Shown here one piece after another: positions 1 to 12,594 of a stretch of 64,000 bases of DNA. The DNA comes from Cotesia glomerata (Eukaryota > Arthropoda > Insecta > Hymenoptera > Braconidae). The DNA lies in the NCBI RefSeq assembly GCF_020080835.1, contig NC_058160.1, positions 20,075,152 through 20,139,151 on the forward strand, in the 5' to 3' direction. Made by a program: the position numbers and the translations under genes. A model generated the notes under the pieces. It did not search any database, was not told where the DNA came from, and was given only the letters and a program-made list of their open reading frames with translations. The first letter of the stretch is position 1. Each line of letters begins with the position of its first letter.

Positions 1-1127
1 TTATTTTTTTTAATGAAAACAACAATATTTTATCGGTTTGTATAAAATTACAAGATGTCGAATCATGTTGGTCTAATATTATAATTTATTAGTATTACGC
101 CTAAATTGTTTTTATTTTTAATAAGCACTCAAAATAAAATCTGATTATAAAATCGTGGAAGAAATCGTTGATTTCAAGATTAAAATGTTGAATGAAAAAT
201 TTTACTGATCAAAGGTAAACATCTGTAATATGAAAACTTGTTTCACCTGTCTCAAAAATTTGATAATTTTTTTTTTTATAATTCAAAACATTGTTTTTAA
301 TTTATTAATTATTTATTTATTATTTATTACCTGGTCAATTTTGCACCCTGGTAGCTCATTTTACATTGATCTTTATCATAAAAATTAGTAAAAAAATTTT
401 TAAATCATAACCTATAACTTTTTAAAATTTTGATGGCAATTAAAAACGAATTTTCTTATACAATGAAGGTAATTTTTGAAGAACAATAATTGATATTTAT
501 TGATTGTAGTAACGTCATCAACTCGAATAATTCAAGATGATATATTATTATGTGGAGAGTTATCAACAATATTACCGATGGCCTGGTAAGTACAACAATC
601 GAATTATTTTTTTATTTAATACCAAAGCGAAAGAGAGAAAAGAATATAGTTTTTATTATAAAAAAAATTTATTTGAAAATATAGTTTTAGAACCGATACA
701 CAAGCATATGACCGCCGATAATTGACAACAAAATTTAAAAAGTTTTCAAGATGATTTTATCTTAATTAAAATTTTTCTTATCATTTAAAAACTGTCATAC
801 GTTAATTACTTTTATTAACAATTTGAAAATTTTCACTAAAAATGTGAATGGATTAAAACTTTCGTTCTCTTAGAGATTTCAGGCAAATTGATAATTTTTT
901 TTCGTAGATAAAAAATTTGTTCGATTTCTTAAGAACAATAATTTATTTTTAATCGAAAAATTTTTAATTTTGCATTTAAGGAAAAATCGTATTCTTGATC
1001 AATCAGAAATATAACTTTGAATTGAATAACTTTCTTTGGATTTCTTTTGCCAATCCATATATTTTAGAATACACTTTTTACTGTTTATAAGAGTTTATCA
1101 ATATCGACCTTTTTTTCTTTTTCAAGC
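1..1127. other. AT-rich intergenic DNA
   Basis: Very AT-rich sequence with many A and T runs downstream of the acetyltransferase gene. A 62-codon open frame near 537-725 has no recognisable domain and low-complexity composition, so I do not call it a gene. No repeat shared with the rest of the window was noticed. Confidence 0.6.
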
Positions 1128-1133
1128 TTTATT
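1128..1133 (-). terminator. Candidate poly(A) signal of the acetyltransferase
   Basis: AATAAA on the minus strand about 12 bases past the TAA stop of the gene at 1145-2047. The position is close but plausible for a short 3' UTR. In AT-rich DNA the hexamer also occurs by chance. Confidence 0.35.
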
Positions 1134-1144
1134 TCTTCAATATC

Positions 1145-2047
1145 TTACGACTCAATAAGATAATCCACAGCAAATGTAAGCGTTCCCATAAAAGCGACAG
1201 AGTAATTTCCCATTCCCGGATTAATAAAAACAATCTCATCATCAACGATCCAACGACCATAATGAATTTCATTTAAGACTTTAAAATTATACTTCTCAGC
1301 CAGCTTTTGACTATCGGTGTACGTAAAAATTCCAACAACTGCTAAAATTTTCGAGGTTATCGCCATCCTAATGCAATTTTCTAGAAGAATAGATTCCAAT
1401 CCTTTACTTTGATAACTTTCATGAACGCATATAATATAAATACGTAGAGTCATATCACAGCCCAACTTTTCATAAGCATTAATTTGTTTTACAATCATGT
1501 TTTGCAAATTAATAACTTTTTCTAAAGCTTCGCCTTGAAATATCTAAAACATATTAATACAACTGTTAAACTAAACATTTTTGCAATAACTTTATACATT
1601 ATCGAGAAACATATGTAAAAATTAACAAACTCGCATTCGTGAGTACGTGTTACTTTTTTCTAATGAATTATTCAATCTCATAATTACTGTTCCAATTATT
1701 CTTCCTGATTTGGAACTGAGAGCAACCAAACTCAATGAATCTTTCATCCAAATGCGAACAAAATCTAAATAATTCATTACGGAAACTGGGTCTTTTGAAA
1801 AATCAACAGCTTTGAACATGGGATCATTTGAAATAAAATGATGCTATTAATTTAATTATACACTGTACTCTTTTCATTAATTAAATTAAACCTTTATTAA
1901 ACGTAAGACATCATCGTAGTGGTAACTTTTTAAATCCAAAATTTGACAAAATTCCGGGGCAGGCCATTGTATAGGATTACTAATTTGTTGCTCAATATCA
2001 ATTGTCTTGTCTCGTTGAACACTTGAATGCCGCATAAGATTATCCAT
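1145..2047 (-). CDS. GNAT-family N-acetyltransferase, arylalkylamine (dopamine) NAT-like
   Basis: Three exons on the minus strand, 2047-1892, 1843-1631 and 1543-1145, all phase 0, give 255 codons. The start is the first in-frame ATG (MDNLMRH). Donors GTTTAA and GTTTGT and acceptors ending TAG fit; the second donor is the less certain. The N-terminal part (IQWPAPEF, then HHFISNDPM at about 53-61) resembles insect arylalkylamine N-acetyltransferase-like proteins. GNAT motif A is the segment YIICVHESYQSKGLES around residues 159-174, where QSKGLE takes the place of the usual Q/R-x-x-G-x-G/A acetyl-CoA loop, so the second glycine is replaced. Family members acetylate monoamines such as dopamine or octopamine, for cuticle and amine turnover; substrate is inference. 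It lies about 0.5 kb downstream of the esterase on the same strand. The length is normal for the family and no damage is seen. Confidence 0.78.
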
Positions 2048-2474
2048 AATAAAAACTGTTAATTTGAAATATGTTTTTAAATTAACGTCAATACACAAAA
2101 ATTGGTTATTGATTGTTTTATTTAATTGAACTGAAGTTTGACACTTATATTAAGGAATACAAAAATATTATTGATATGTTTCGAATTAATCAGTATTATA
2201 TAACTATATTTTTTTCTGTATAAGGTCAACTTACTTAAGCTACAAGTGAAAGTCTAGTAAAACTCTACGCAGTAGGATCTTGGACTTTACTTATATTTAT
2301 TGTCAGTAATTATAGCTATATCCATATTCATGGTTTAACAAAATTATGTTTATACAATAATTTGTTGCAAATTTTTTTTTTAAATTAGTATAAAAAACTG
2401 TTATTGATAGCAATCAAATACTTATTGATTATTTTTTTTTGTTTACATTTTTGCTACATTCATACATTTTACCA

Positions 2475-2480
2475 TTTATT
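2475..2480 (-). terminator. Candidate poly(A) signal of the carboxylesterase
   Basis: AATAAA on the minus strand 82 bases past the esterase stop codon, in the stretch 2048-2561 that separates the esterase from the acetyltransferase. Nothing else is recognised in that stretch. Confidence 0.4.
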
Positions 2481-2561
2481 GTATTGGCAGGTTTTATTAT
2501 ATCGGATATTAGCAAATATTAAAATTATCTCTTTTGTACATACATCGGTTGGTTAATTACT

Positions 2562-5500
2562 TCATAACTCATCTTTGGAATGAGTTATTTTGTTCGAAGT
2601 AATAACATTACCACGGTGTGGTATACTTGCCCAAAAATCTATTCTTTCTTTCAAAAGATTTTTCGACATTTTTAAGTTTTTAGAATCTGGAATGAGAAGA
2701 TATTCGAGTGCTTCAGTTCTCACTGGCTTCCATTTTAGAGGTATCTGTTGCGTAATTGATGATGTAGGATTCCTGTAAAGATTAAAATAACTTAATTATT
2801 TGCTGAAGTTAAATTACATAAAAAATTTAATTACCCGGTTTTGGCGAAATTAAACCACAGTTGTGTTAGTACATCAATCATTTTATGATCTTCTTTATTG
2901 AGTGGTGTATCTTTGAATAACTGTTCTCCAACTGGGAAGAGGTATTGCAATTCATCGGCATGAGAAACCCCGTAATCTCCTTGCAGTGCGCCGAATATTT
3001 TTGAAAATGATGAACTTCCTTTGTACGTAAGGTAGTAATAGTAAACTGGACTAGATAATGTGTTGAGATGGTCTCGAACAGCCATATCAGCTCCAACGTT
3101 GAACCAAGCATCTGAGTACATCTAAGTACAATCACAAATTATTATCAAATATTATTTATGTGATAAAGATAAAAATTTATACTTCTTTAATCTAGTTTTT
3201 TATTGTTGCAATCAAACTTTTTGTTTCAAATTTTTCTTGTCAACTTTCCTTTTACTAAATTAATAGTAAACCAATCTATAATAAGTTTTTCATAAAAAAA
3301 TTTCCGGTAAAAATTGGTTAACTTTTCATTGTTCAAATGAAATACGAATTTAAAAATAATTACAAATTACGTAAAACTTTTTAAATTATGAAAAACAGCT
3401 TTTGTTTTCAATTGAAACTAATAAAATTGAATAGTAAAAATTTCAATATACAACGTTTGAAGCTAAAAATAGTTAAATGTAATTTTCAATCTTTCATTGA
3501 ATATAAATAATTAAAATAGTAGACTACCTAAAGTTCATTGTTCACATCCAATGACATTTATTGAGCTGATTTTTAGTAAAATTTTAAAACAATTATGAAT
3601 AGAAAAGTAGTTATATTTTCAAATTTATTTTTGCACCAACGTGCACAACTCTAGATTTTTACAAACCATCATAACGAGAATAATTATACTTTAAATACGT
3701 TTTTCGTGATTGTAAGATGATTTTTTTTTATACTTGTTAAATCCATAATAATACGAAAAATCAAGGTACTTCAAAAATTTTCAAAATTATTGCTTTTAAA
3801 TTGAATCTTCCATCTACTTTAATTGTTAATTTTTTTTTTTTAATCTTTGAAAGCTATTTTTGTAGATTTAATTAATACGTACATCAATAACTTGAAACTT
3901 GGTACTTTCGTCAATGGGTTTATCTCCCAGATAAAATTTACGAATTTTTTTAGCAACATCTTTGTGAGATTCTTTGGGACATGTATGTTCGTACAATAGT
4001 GTAGTAGCTGCTAATTCGTCAAAGTTTTCATCCAGCTGCTTAACATAACCCTTTTCCTTGAGCCCATAAAGACCTAAATATAATACGAAAAATTATTTAA
4101 TGTAATTAATTATTTACACGCAACTTAACAATTTGATATGTATTTAAAAACCTGCGACTTTGAGTGTTCCTTCTTCTGAATTAAATCCAGTTATCCATGG
4201 AATATCAGCCATATTGCCATTTTTCAAAGACTCGGCTGGTTCTTCATTCAAAAATGCTCCTGGATGATTTGGTTCGACCACTGGCTTGAATGGAATCATT
4301 GGATCATAATCGAAAATCTGTAAAACATAATTTTCAATTTAACCTAAAGTGATTTTAAGTTTGAATTTTTTTCAGAAAAAATTTTTTTTGTCAGGAAAAT
4401 TTTCATTTTTAAACAAAAACATATATATTCTTAATTTTTAAGTGTTTAATAAGGGCAAATTCGCTTTTAGCACTTATAAAAGAAAACTAATATTATTATA
4501 TCAAATAAGTCAATAAAATTTGCTTAGAAACAAAAAAAATTCTCATAAAAAAAATAAATTTTACTTTGACCCTGAATGAATAATTTCATGTAAAATTGCA
4601 ATGTTTAACATTTTAAAGGACTTCTTTCTAAATGGTTCAATTTTCTCCAATAATCTACTTGTAGATTTTTTTAATGATGGGTCATTAGTCAGCTAGAAAA
4701 ATTAAATGGAATTAAAAAACAAAAATTTTCCTACGTTATTTCACATACTTTGAAAAATAAATAACACCCTTATACATGTCAAAATTTAAGTATGATAATA
4801 AACAACTACTTTTCAATATTTCTGTTGCAAACATGTATTGAGTAATTTATATTATGGTGCATTAACTTTTTAATTTATATGTAATGTATTACATCTTAGA
4901 AATTCCCCTAGATTAAATTAGCAATTCAATTTACTCATTACATAATTAAGAGAATAAAATTTAATAGTTTCGTCGTAGCATTATTACTTAACTAGATCCT
5001 ACTAATGATTGGATGAATGTATGGCTTATTTATCACGTCTAATGACCAAGAAATTCATGAAGTTATTAATTCAATAGTTCACATGCCAACAAGAATGTAG
5101 ACATTAACTTACTCTAATAAATGATTGGTATTAAGTAGTCAACATGTCGCGCGGATATATGGTTAAGGAGTAAAATAACTCAAAAGTAAATGGTCATAAA
5201 AATATTGAATACTGAGATGTAATAATGCTTTCATAATTTTAAATTCTACTCAGGATTGCGAAAAGTATTTTTTTACTGCGTATCATCGAACAAGAAAAAT
5301 TTATTGACCGGTATATATGACAATTTAATTTAATAGTTGATTTATATAGATCTTTATAGATCTACTTAAAATCACATTGAGTTAATACGTCGTTAGAGAA
5401 AATAGTGTAGATCTACTAAGTATTTTTTTCAAACAAACCTGGTACGCTCGATCAGTAGCAATTATATCGACAGCCTTTTTTTTACGAAGACAAGCAATTA

Positions 5501-8500
5501 ACTGGGCAGAATTATCTGTTGGGCATTTCAATAATTCGCCAAGACGTTTGGATTTGTCTTTAGCCTCGCCAGGTCGAGTTAGTACCCATGGGCACAAAGC
5601 AGTTCCACTTTGTGATATACCTCGATGAATCAAACCTGTAATTTATCAATGGCTTGCTTATCAAACGTAAACATTAATCGTCACCAGTCAAGGTTACTTG
5701 AGCTTATTAATTATAATTGCGGTTGAAAACTTGTTGAAATAAGATTCAAAATATAATATGTGCGTGATTGGAAAAACCCCGATGATTTTTCATAGATTAT
5801 TCAATAACTCCTACTATTTATCCATATATTACGTCATTTATATTCATTTCCATAGTTGAATTGAACATTTTGCATATTTATAAATCAACATTCTGACATG
5901 CTGATTGAATTTTAGCCATAATCTTAATCTCGTAGTATATATAAAACAGCAGTGTATAATGTTATATAATAATAAGTCATTCAAAAAATCTATAAACTCG
6001 TTATTGGATTATATTAAAGGAATATATTTTAGTTGTTTGATACGTATAAACTTAAATTGATAAGATAATTATCATAACAGCAGTTATGTTAAATATACAT
6101 GCACATACATTGTATTAAAATTGCTATTTTTTTTAATTTTAAATAATTTTTTTATATCTAAAAAAATCATTTTAATCCAATGTTGGAAATTATTGCTCAC
6201 TCAATATTTAAAACGATAATTTTGACCGTAAAATATGAAAAATTAGAGATAGATGTAATAACTATTTTTCTACACAATAAATTTTAATTGTTAACTAATT
6301 TTATAAGAACAAAATTTATACTTGCATATGGTTATCATATTACATGAAATAAAATTAATATCTGTTAAACTTTTTTATCTTTTTAACGATATTTAGTAAG
6401 CTATAATAATCGAAAAGCAGTTATGTTTAATAACGCGAATATTATTATCTCAATAAAACCTTGAACTGTTATTCATATTTTTATAGCCAAGACATTTTTA
6501 GAAACTTATAATGCTATAAAAAATTATAGTGATGATATTCAATATTGTTTCGTAATTTTTCACGTGAACAAACCTAATTATTAATTATGAATCGTTATTA
6601 TTATTTTTGAAAAATTTTCGTATTCAGAGCTTGTTGTGTATAACATTGAATCTTTTAAAAATTACCATTTATATTTATAAATGGTTTATTAAAATTGCAG
6701 ATATTTAAAAATACGGTGGATAGAAAAGCCGATTTTTTGCTCGAGCGTAATAATATCGCCTTTTAAAGAGATCTTTTCGCTCCAATTAAATCGCGTGCAA
6801 GCATTTAAACCGTGAAGTTGCGGAAAAATTTTTAAAAATTTAATTAAAAAATTGATTTGATTCATTTTGATCAGCTGATAGTTACTTGTCAGTGACTAAA
6901 ATTTTATACAATTTTTTAAAGCTTATATTTCAAAAAATTTCACGGCAAATGATATCATATATGTTTTATGGTAAAAAATGAAATCTGCATGCTTGCAAAA
7001 GCTAATTTTAATTTTTTTTTTTAACTCATCTAATCAATAAACTATAGTATAATTCAAAGAAAAGTGTCAATACCTAAATTTTACATAAGATTCTGACAAA
7101 ATTCGTAAACTTTTGAAATTTTTTTTTTTTCAAAAATTTGCACGGTAAAATATGATGTAAATTCCACGGTAGCATAGGTAATGATTTATAGTATGATAAA
7201 AAAATTTATTTTCATCATAATCTAATAAATTTTATTTTCCATTGGTGACGAAAGGATCTCCTTAACTTTTGTATCTTCAAGCATACCGTACCTTTAGCCA
7301 CTTCTTTCAATAATCTAATTAAAATCATTTTATATAGATTCAAGTCCAAGTCATTAGAGTTATTAAGCTTTAGTTACATTAAAAATTAAATATTATTTTT
7401 AATTTATATCAGACGAACAGAAATGGCGAAAATAATTTTTATTTTAATGAAATACCACATCATAATTTTACTGTAAGCTTGATTAACCCTTTAGAGTCAG
7501 AGGATCTTGAAACGTCTAGGCGTGAGAGTAGTGGGAAGAGCGCAAATCCGTAGTAAGACCCAAGAGTGGGGTTTCAAGGTCAGATTCTAAAGGGTTAATA
7601 AGTACGAAGTATTTTTTTAACTTTTCAAAATTATCTATGATATATTTCATTAAATTTTAATAGCAATTAAAAATGAGTTCATTAAGTACATTAACATAAT
7701 AAGTTTACCAGTTTACTCAAAGCAGTTTATGTTAATTGTATCATTTATTAGGAAATCAATGTCAGTATATTACTAATCATAAAACTATCATCAATAAGCT
7801 TTAATAACCTGGAAACTAAATTAATGAACGCGAATAAAAAAATAATATTTAAGTACTCAACATATTTTTACATAGTAAAATTTCGTCATTACTTCAAAAA
7901 AAGTTTTCGTCGAAAATTTTTATATTAAATATTTAACTGTCTAACACAACTTTTTTTTAATTGAGTAATTGATCATTTTTTTGGAAAATTTCTAAAACTA
8001 CACATATTTACCTCGGGATAAAGGACTAATCATGTGATAGTGAGTACTAGCTCCTCCTGCAGATTCTCCAAAAACAGTAACTCGATTAGGGTCTCCACCG
8101 AATGAAGCAATATTCTCATTGACCCAACGGATCGACTGAGCTTGATCTTTCATTCCTTGGTTACCAGGTGATACCATATCTTCTGTACTCAGAAAACCTA
8201 AAGGTCCCAACCTAATCAACATAAAACAAATATTTATATACATCAGTAGTAGCAATATCGATAAACAAATATTACCTGAAGTTAACAGTTACAAGAACAA
8301 CGTCATGATCGAGAAAAAATTTGGGATTGTAAAAGTCAGAATGGCCAGCTCCCGTAACCCATCCGCCTCCATGGAACCATATCATGACTGGATAATTAAT
8401 ACCGACCTCTTTCATCTCTTTGGTGGGTAGCTTAGGAGTATAAACGTTTAAGTAAAGGCAATCTTCTTGCCCGACAATATTATCATCGTGAGTGTAAATA

Positions 8501-9217
8501 TTTCGTTGAGTGCATATTGGCGCATCTTTTTTGGCTGATTTAACGCCTGACCAAGTAGTTGTTGGCTTTGGTGGCTATATGAAATAATAATTATTTATCA
8601 ATATTAACCTTCATTTTTTAATATTATCACAATTACTATTTTCTATTAGTTTCATTATTTTGAAAATTGTCGGTTATTTTTATAATTTATAATTAGTAAT
8701 ACAATGAAGGGAATAACCGATATTGCAAATTTTAGTTATCAACTGTTGATTGGAATTAAATTATGAGCATTGAAACATATTTGCGAGAGTACGAATAGAA
8801 AGTTGTGTCTACCTAAGTGGAAAGTATGACTTTAATATTTAAACTTTAATGCTAATTCATCAATACAGCACAAAAGTGATATATAATAAGCTTAAATCTA
8901 TATTGAGACTGACGCATCTCAGATTGTAATTCAGATAAAAGTGTTACATAAGTGATTTATTATGCATACAGTGTAATTGTCTATTGCGAAAAAAATATAC
9001 ACGGTTTTCTTTTTTTTACCTCAAATCTTAAATCACCGATCGGTGGAAGTGCGTAGGAGATACCTCTAAATGATAAAAATTCCCGACCACGACGTGTTTT
9101 CATCAATGAACCCTCTAAAGTACCATTTTTAACTTTAACTATCGGCGAAGCAACCGAAAAAAATCCGTTTAAATAAATTGTACAGTAAAATACTGCCGTC
9201 ACTAATTGGATATTCAT
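2562..9217 (-). CDS. Secretory-pathway carboxylesterase with C-terminal KDEL
   Basis: Eight exons on the minus strand: 9217-9020, 8574-8276, 8211-8012, 5635-5439, 4317-4152, 4073-3883, 3121-2835 and 2772-2562. All phases join and give 582 codons, the usual length for type-B carboxylesterases (alpha/beta hydrolases that cleave esters). Residues 1-24 look like a signal peptide. EDCLYLNVYTP at about 103-113 is the family signature with the disulphide cysteine. WFHGGGW near 132-138 forms the oxyanion hole. FGESAGG at 213-219 holds the nucleophile Ser216, NSEEG at 344-348 the acid Glu347, and GVSHADE at 468-474 the base His471. The protein ends HSKDEL, an ER-retention signal, so it should act in the ER lumen, as vertebrate liver carboxylesterases with HxEL-type tails do. 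Large introns at 5636-8011 and 4318-5438 are AT-rich; the first holds a small MITE. The gene appears intact. The exact subclass and substrate cannot be read from the sequence. Confidence 0.93.
7483..7598. mobile_element. piggyBac-type MITE in an esterase intron
   Basis: A 116-base palindromic insert whose ends read TTAACCCTTTAGAGTC and GATTCTAAAGGGTTAA. The TTAA at both sides matches the TTAA target duplication of piggyBac elements, and the inner ends start CCCTTT. The arms pair over about 28 bases with a few mismatches. There is no coding capacity. Confidence 0.65.
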
Positions 9218-9661
9218 TATTTAATGATTATGAGACCGTAAAGTGTTAAAACTTTGAATGCCGATTTATAATTTAAAGTGATTCATTAAAAATTTCAGGC
9301 GTGAGACGTTCACTGGTGGAAGGTAAAGTTACGACTGTCTCGAATACACATGAGTAATAAGAGAGCGAGTATTAAAATTATTATTGAACCTAAGATGCTG
9401 GGTAATTTGTGAATTTTCCGAAAGAAAGAGGGGGCACTCGAGCCCGACCCCTCTACTTGTTTTTATTTCTATCGTGAAAAACAAATGCTGGCTTTTTATA
9501 AATAATGCTAACTAAAACGATAGCTTATGTGAGAAAAACGAGAATACAAAACATATAGTCATCATTATAGACGTGAGATATCTTTATTAATGAGTGGATA
9601 TCAATTAATGGATCTATTTTAATTATTGATACCAATGGGAATTATGAATAATTCAATATTA
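9218..9661. other. Upstream region of the esterase
   Basis: Non-coding DNA upstream of the esterase start codon. It contains a TATA-like motif close to the ATG and a short GC-richer patch at about 9295-9460. No other feature was recognised. Confidence 0.5.
9264..9270 (-). promoter_or_regulatory. Candidate TATA box of the esterase
   Basis: TATAAAT on the minus strand about 47 bases upstream of the esterase ATG. This would put transcription start about 20 bases before the ATG. It is plausible for a short-leader insect gene, but the AT-rich context makes chance occurrence likely. Confidence 0.3.
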
Positions 9662-9912
9662 TACCCGAGAAAAAATATTTATATACAATTATATATATTT
9701 ATATATAAATTGGTTATATATGATTATATATGAAAAATGGCCAAATATAATCATATATAATTATATATAACAATATTTAATTATATATTTATTACATCTA
9801 ATTAATTATTGGGTTAATTTTATGGATAGAATATTTAATATGGTCCTACGCAATTCTGTGTAACCAATTAAAATGCAAAAAAAAAATATCTAGGTATAAT
9901 TTTATAGCTATA

Positions 9913-9977
9913 ACACCAGCGGTCACCCATCCAACTATTAACCCTGCTCAATGCTGCTTAACTTTGGTGATCTCCGT
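9913..9977 (-). pseudogene. 5S rRNA-derived fragment
   Basis: On the minus strand, GAGATCACC, AAGTTAAGCAGCATTG, GGGTTA and TTGGATGGGTGACCGC occur in the order and spacing of the middle of eukaryotic 5S rRNA. This stretch covers the internal RNA polymerase III promoter (A box to C box). The 5' and 3' thirds needed to close helix I are not recognisable, so it is not a functional 5S gene. It could be a 5S pseudogene or a 5S-type SINE head caught inside the surrounding TIR element. Confidence 0.7.
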
Positions 9978-10328
9978 GCGTCTTGAAGTGTCTGTCTGCT
10001 GCGCTGCTGTCTTAGATGATAATGATTCTATGATCTACATAATGTATCATATGAGTTTATCATAAATGGAATATAAAAATTGATTTTAATATAATTATTT
10101 GGATAGTCATTATTCATAATTTATTTATTTTACCGAATTTCATTATAATATAACACTTATTTAAATAATAAAATAAATAATAATTTTATTATTAGGTAGT
10201 AGCAGAGCAAACCAAAACATCTCATAGGAAATATGACAAATTTTGTATTTCAGAGTTATTTAAACGTAATTATAAACATCATTTTACACTTTTTGTGATT
10301 ACCAAAAAAAAATTTTTATGTCTGTTAA

Positions 10329-10798
10329 TTATATATAAGCATATATAATTATATATGATTATATATAACCTCATATACAATTCCATATATAATCATGTAT
10401 GATTATATATAATTCTATATACTTATATATAATTGTATATGGAACTATATATAATCTTGCATGGTAGTATATTGCTCCATATACAGTCATATATAATTAT
10501 ATATGATTATATATAACCTCATATACAATTCCATATATAATCATGTATGATTATATATAATTCTATATACTTATATATAATTGTATATGGAACTATATAT
10601 AATCCTGCATGGTTGTATATTGCTCCATATATAGTCATATATAATTATATATAACCTCATATACAATTCCATATATAATCATGTATGATTATATATAATT
10701 ATGTATGATCATATATAATTGTATATAATTATATATGTGATTCCATATATAATCATATATGATTATATACAATTATATATAATTATATAGAAACATTT
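10329..10798. repeat. AT-palindromic minisatellite
   Basis: Tandem units built from ATATATAATTATATA-like blocks. The larger unit, marked by AACCTCATATAC at about 10367, 10515 and 10653, repeats at about 148 and 138 bases. A shorter block of the same kind occupies 9676-9790 at the other end of the same element. Confidence 0.85.
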
Positions 10799-10989
10799 TT
10801 TCTCGGGTAATTAATAAAAAAAAAAAAAAAAAACAATATTTAGGCAGGTTTAATTAAAATCTATCTGTTGCATTGATTTTCATCTCGGAATTTATATATT
10901 TTTTATAATATATAGGTATTTTTTAAATAACTGAGTATATAGTTCAAAAATAGCATTGGGGTTAAAAAATTTATATATAAGACATCCTA

Positions 10990-11925
10990 CACGGAAAAAA
11001 AAATTTCGTTCTGGTAAACTAACTGTAGAGTTACTACAACTATACACAGTTTACTGTTCGTTGTAGAGTTACAGTAACAAAATGTTATTTAGTTCTGATA
11101 ACTCAATGTTGTTGAGCTCTCAGAGCTCTACGGGATTGTTCTCAGAGCCAAACGGTATAGTTGGAAGCGCTCTACGTTGCGCAGTAGTGGAGTGCGCTGA
11201 CATATTTCATAACCTTCTAAAATGACAAACAGAATTATTTTGTTACTCATCCATATTATTAAAAATATATGACAATTAAGTTTCCAGTTTATTTTTTTAA
11301 GGAAATAGGTTTTTTTTTTGTCAAATTGAATTTCGTTAGAACAGTTTTGTATTTATGGTTTTTCAAGGTTCATTTGCAGTGACTGTTAATTTAATTTATT
11401 AGTTGAATATATTGTGATAAGTAATAAGTTATCGGAATACATTAAAATTTGTTTTCGTTTATTTATCTTTTCTTGTGCATATACGGCAGTGATTTTATGT
11501 ACAATATTTATTGGTATAATTAAGAAAATAAGATAATTTTGTGACGACCATATTTTTATTTTACAAATAATTTTTATTTGTAATATAAGTTCTATTATTA
11601 TTTTATTTCTATTATAATACTATTCTTACTTGTCATATACAATTATTGTTGGCAATATTAATTCATTCTGCCGCATGTATTTATTAAATTATCCATGCTA
11701 AATTGTAAGAAAAAATTACCAAGCAGACTGCCAAAAATTTGTTATAGTCTCAGAACGATCCTGTAGAGTTGTGAGAGGTAAATAACGCTTAGCTCTCAGA
11801 GCTCAACGATGTAGAGTTGCAGGAGCCAAACGGTATTGTTACCATAAGAATACGTTAACCTACTGGAACTTTTTACAACTAACTAACTACTATAGAGTTC
11901 CTATAGAAAAATTTTTTTCTCCGTG
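10990..11925. mobile_element. CACGG-ended TIR element, copy A
   Basis: A 0.94-kb element starting CACGGAAAAAAAAATTTC and ending AAATTTTTTTCTCCGTG. The same sequence recurs at 56751-58574, including internal marks such as GAGCTCTCAGAGCTC and CTACGTTGCGCAGTAG. No coding frame is present, so it is a non-autonomous DNA transposon of unknown superfamily. Confidence 0.8.
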
Positions 11926-12357
11926 TACGTTAAATCAGACGGTTTGAAAAAATTCTGTTTTGAAATTCTTTGTTTTTTCATGTTACTTTTAAGAAAAATA
12001 CAAAAAATTATTCCAACTATTTTTATATGTGATATTTGAATTTTAAAATTAAAATCTGATCAAAGTATCCAAATACTATCTTTTCAATAACTTTTGAGCC
12101 CCGGTTGATACTAAGCCCTTCGTAATAACTGCTTTATTCAATTTTTAAAAATTCGAAAATTTTTTTTTTTTCGATTAATTACTATCAAAACTAATTTTCA
12201 TTCTTGCATGCACTATCTTCTATTGATTAAATCTGATTTTTTGTCGATATGAAACTTTAAAATGATAGCCATTAAGGGGGTTCTCCTGTGTGACGGCTAC
12301 TTTTATAAGCATCTTTTTTTTGACGACCAATGAACAGATAAAGCTTTGAGTTTTTTT
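11926..12357. other. AT-rich intergenic DNA
   Basis: Mostly AT-rich spacer between the CACGG element and a copy of the ACTTCCCG repeat family. No gene or repeat boundary is recognised. Confidence 0.5.
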
Positions 12358-12594
12358 AACTTCCCGTTAAGAAAATTGAAAATTTTCAAAAATCGGGAAG
12401 TTATTGCTTTTACCACGTTTTTCTAAAATAAAGTTTTTATCAGATCTCGACGTTTTAAGGTCCTAGGAAGCTTCCCTAACTCTTCCCGCGATGGTGTCCT
12501 TTCATCTATGTGTATGTATGTATTTATGTATGTATGTATGTATTTATGTATTTATAAAATATATATAAATATATATAATGTACGCAATGTATTT
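12358..12594 (+). repeat. ACTTCCCG-family repeat, A-end part
   Basis: Starts TTAACTTCCCGTTAAG with the mirrored ATCGGGAAGTTATTG 35 bases later, then the conserved GATCTCGACGTTTTAAGG and CCCGCGATGGTGTC marks. It ends in the family's TG-rich microsatellite, here (TATG)n. At about 12590 it passes abruptly into retrotransposon sequence. Confidence 0.8.

Larger units (their letters stand above)
9662..10809. mobile_element. TIR element made of AT minisatellite with an embedded 5S rRNA piece
   Basis: The left end reads TACCCGAGAAAAAAT and the right end is its exact reverse complement, ATTTTTTCTCGGGTA. ATTA flanks both ends (9658-9661 and 10810-10813) and is a candidate 4-base target duplication. 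Inside, both ends consist of TATATAATTATA-type palindromic repeats. The middle (about 9840-10200) is unique sequence with a 5S rRNA-like segment. There is no open frame, so it must be non-autonomous. I cannot assign a superfamily. Confidence 0.7.

Noticed and set aside
537..725. 62-codon plus-strand frame starting MIYYYVES
   Set aside because: Low-complexity, AT-driven, no domain, no splice context; chance frames of this size are expected.
9913..9977. A functional 5S rRNA gene
   Set aside because: Only the middle of 5S is recognisable; the ends that form helix I are missing.
10329..10798. CRISPR-like array
   Set aside because: The spacing is irregular, the units are AT palindromes without unique spacers, and the DNA is from an insect.
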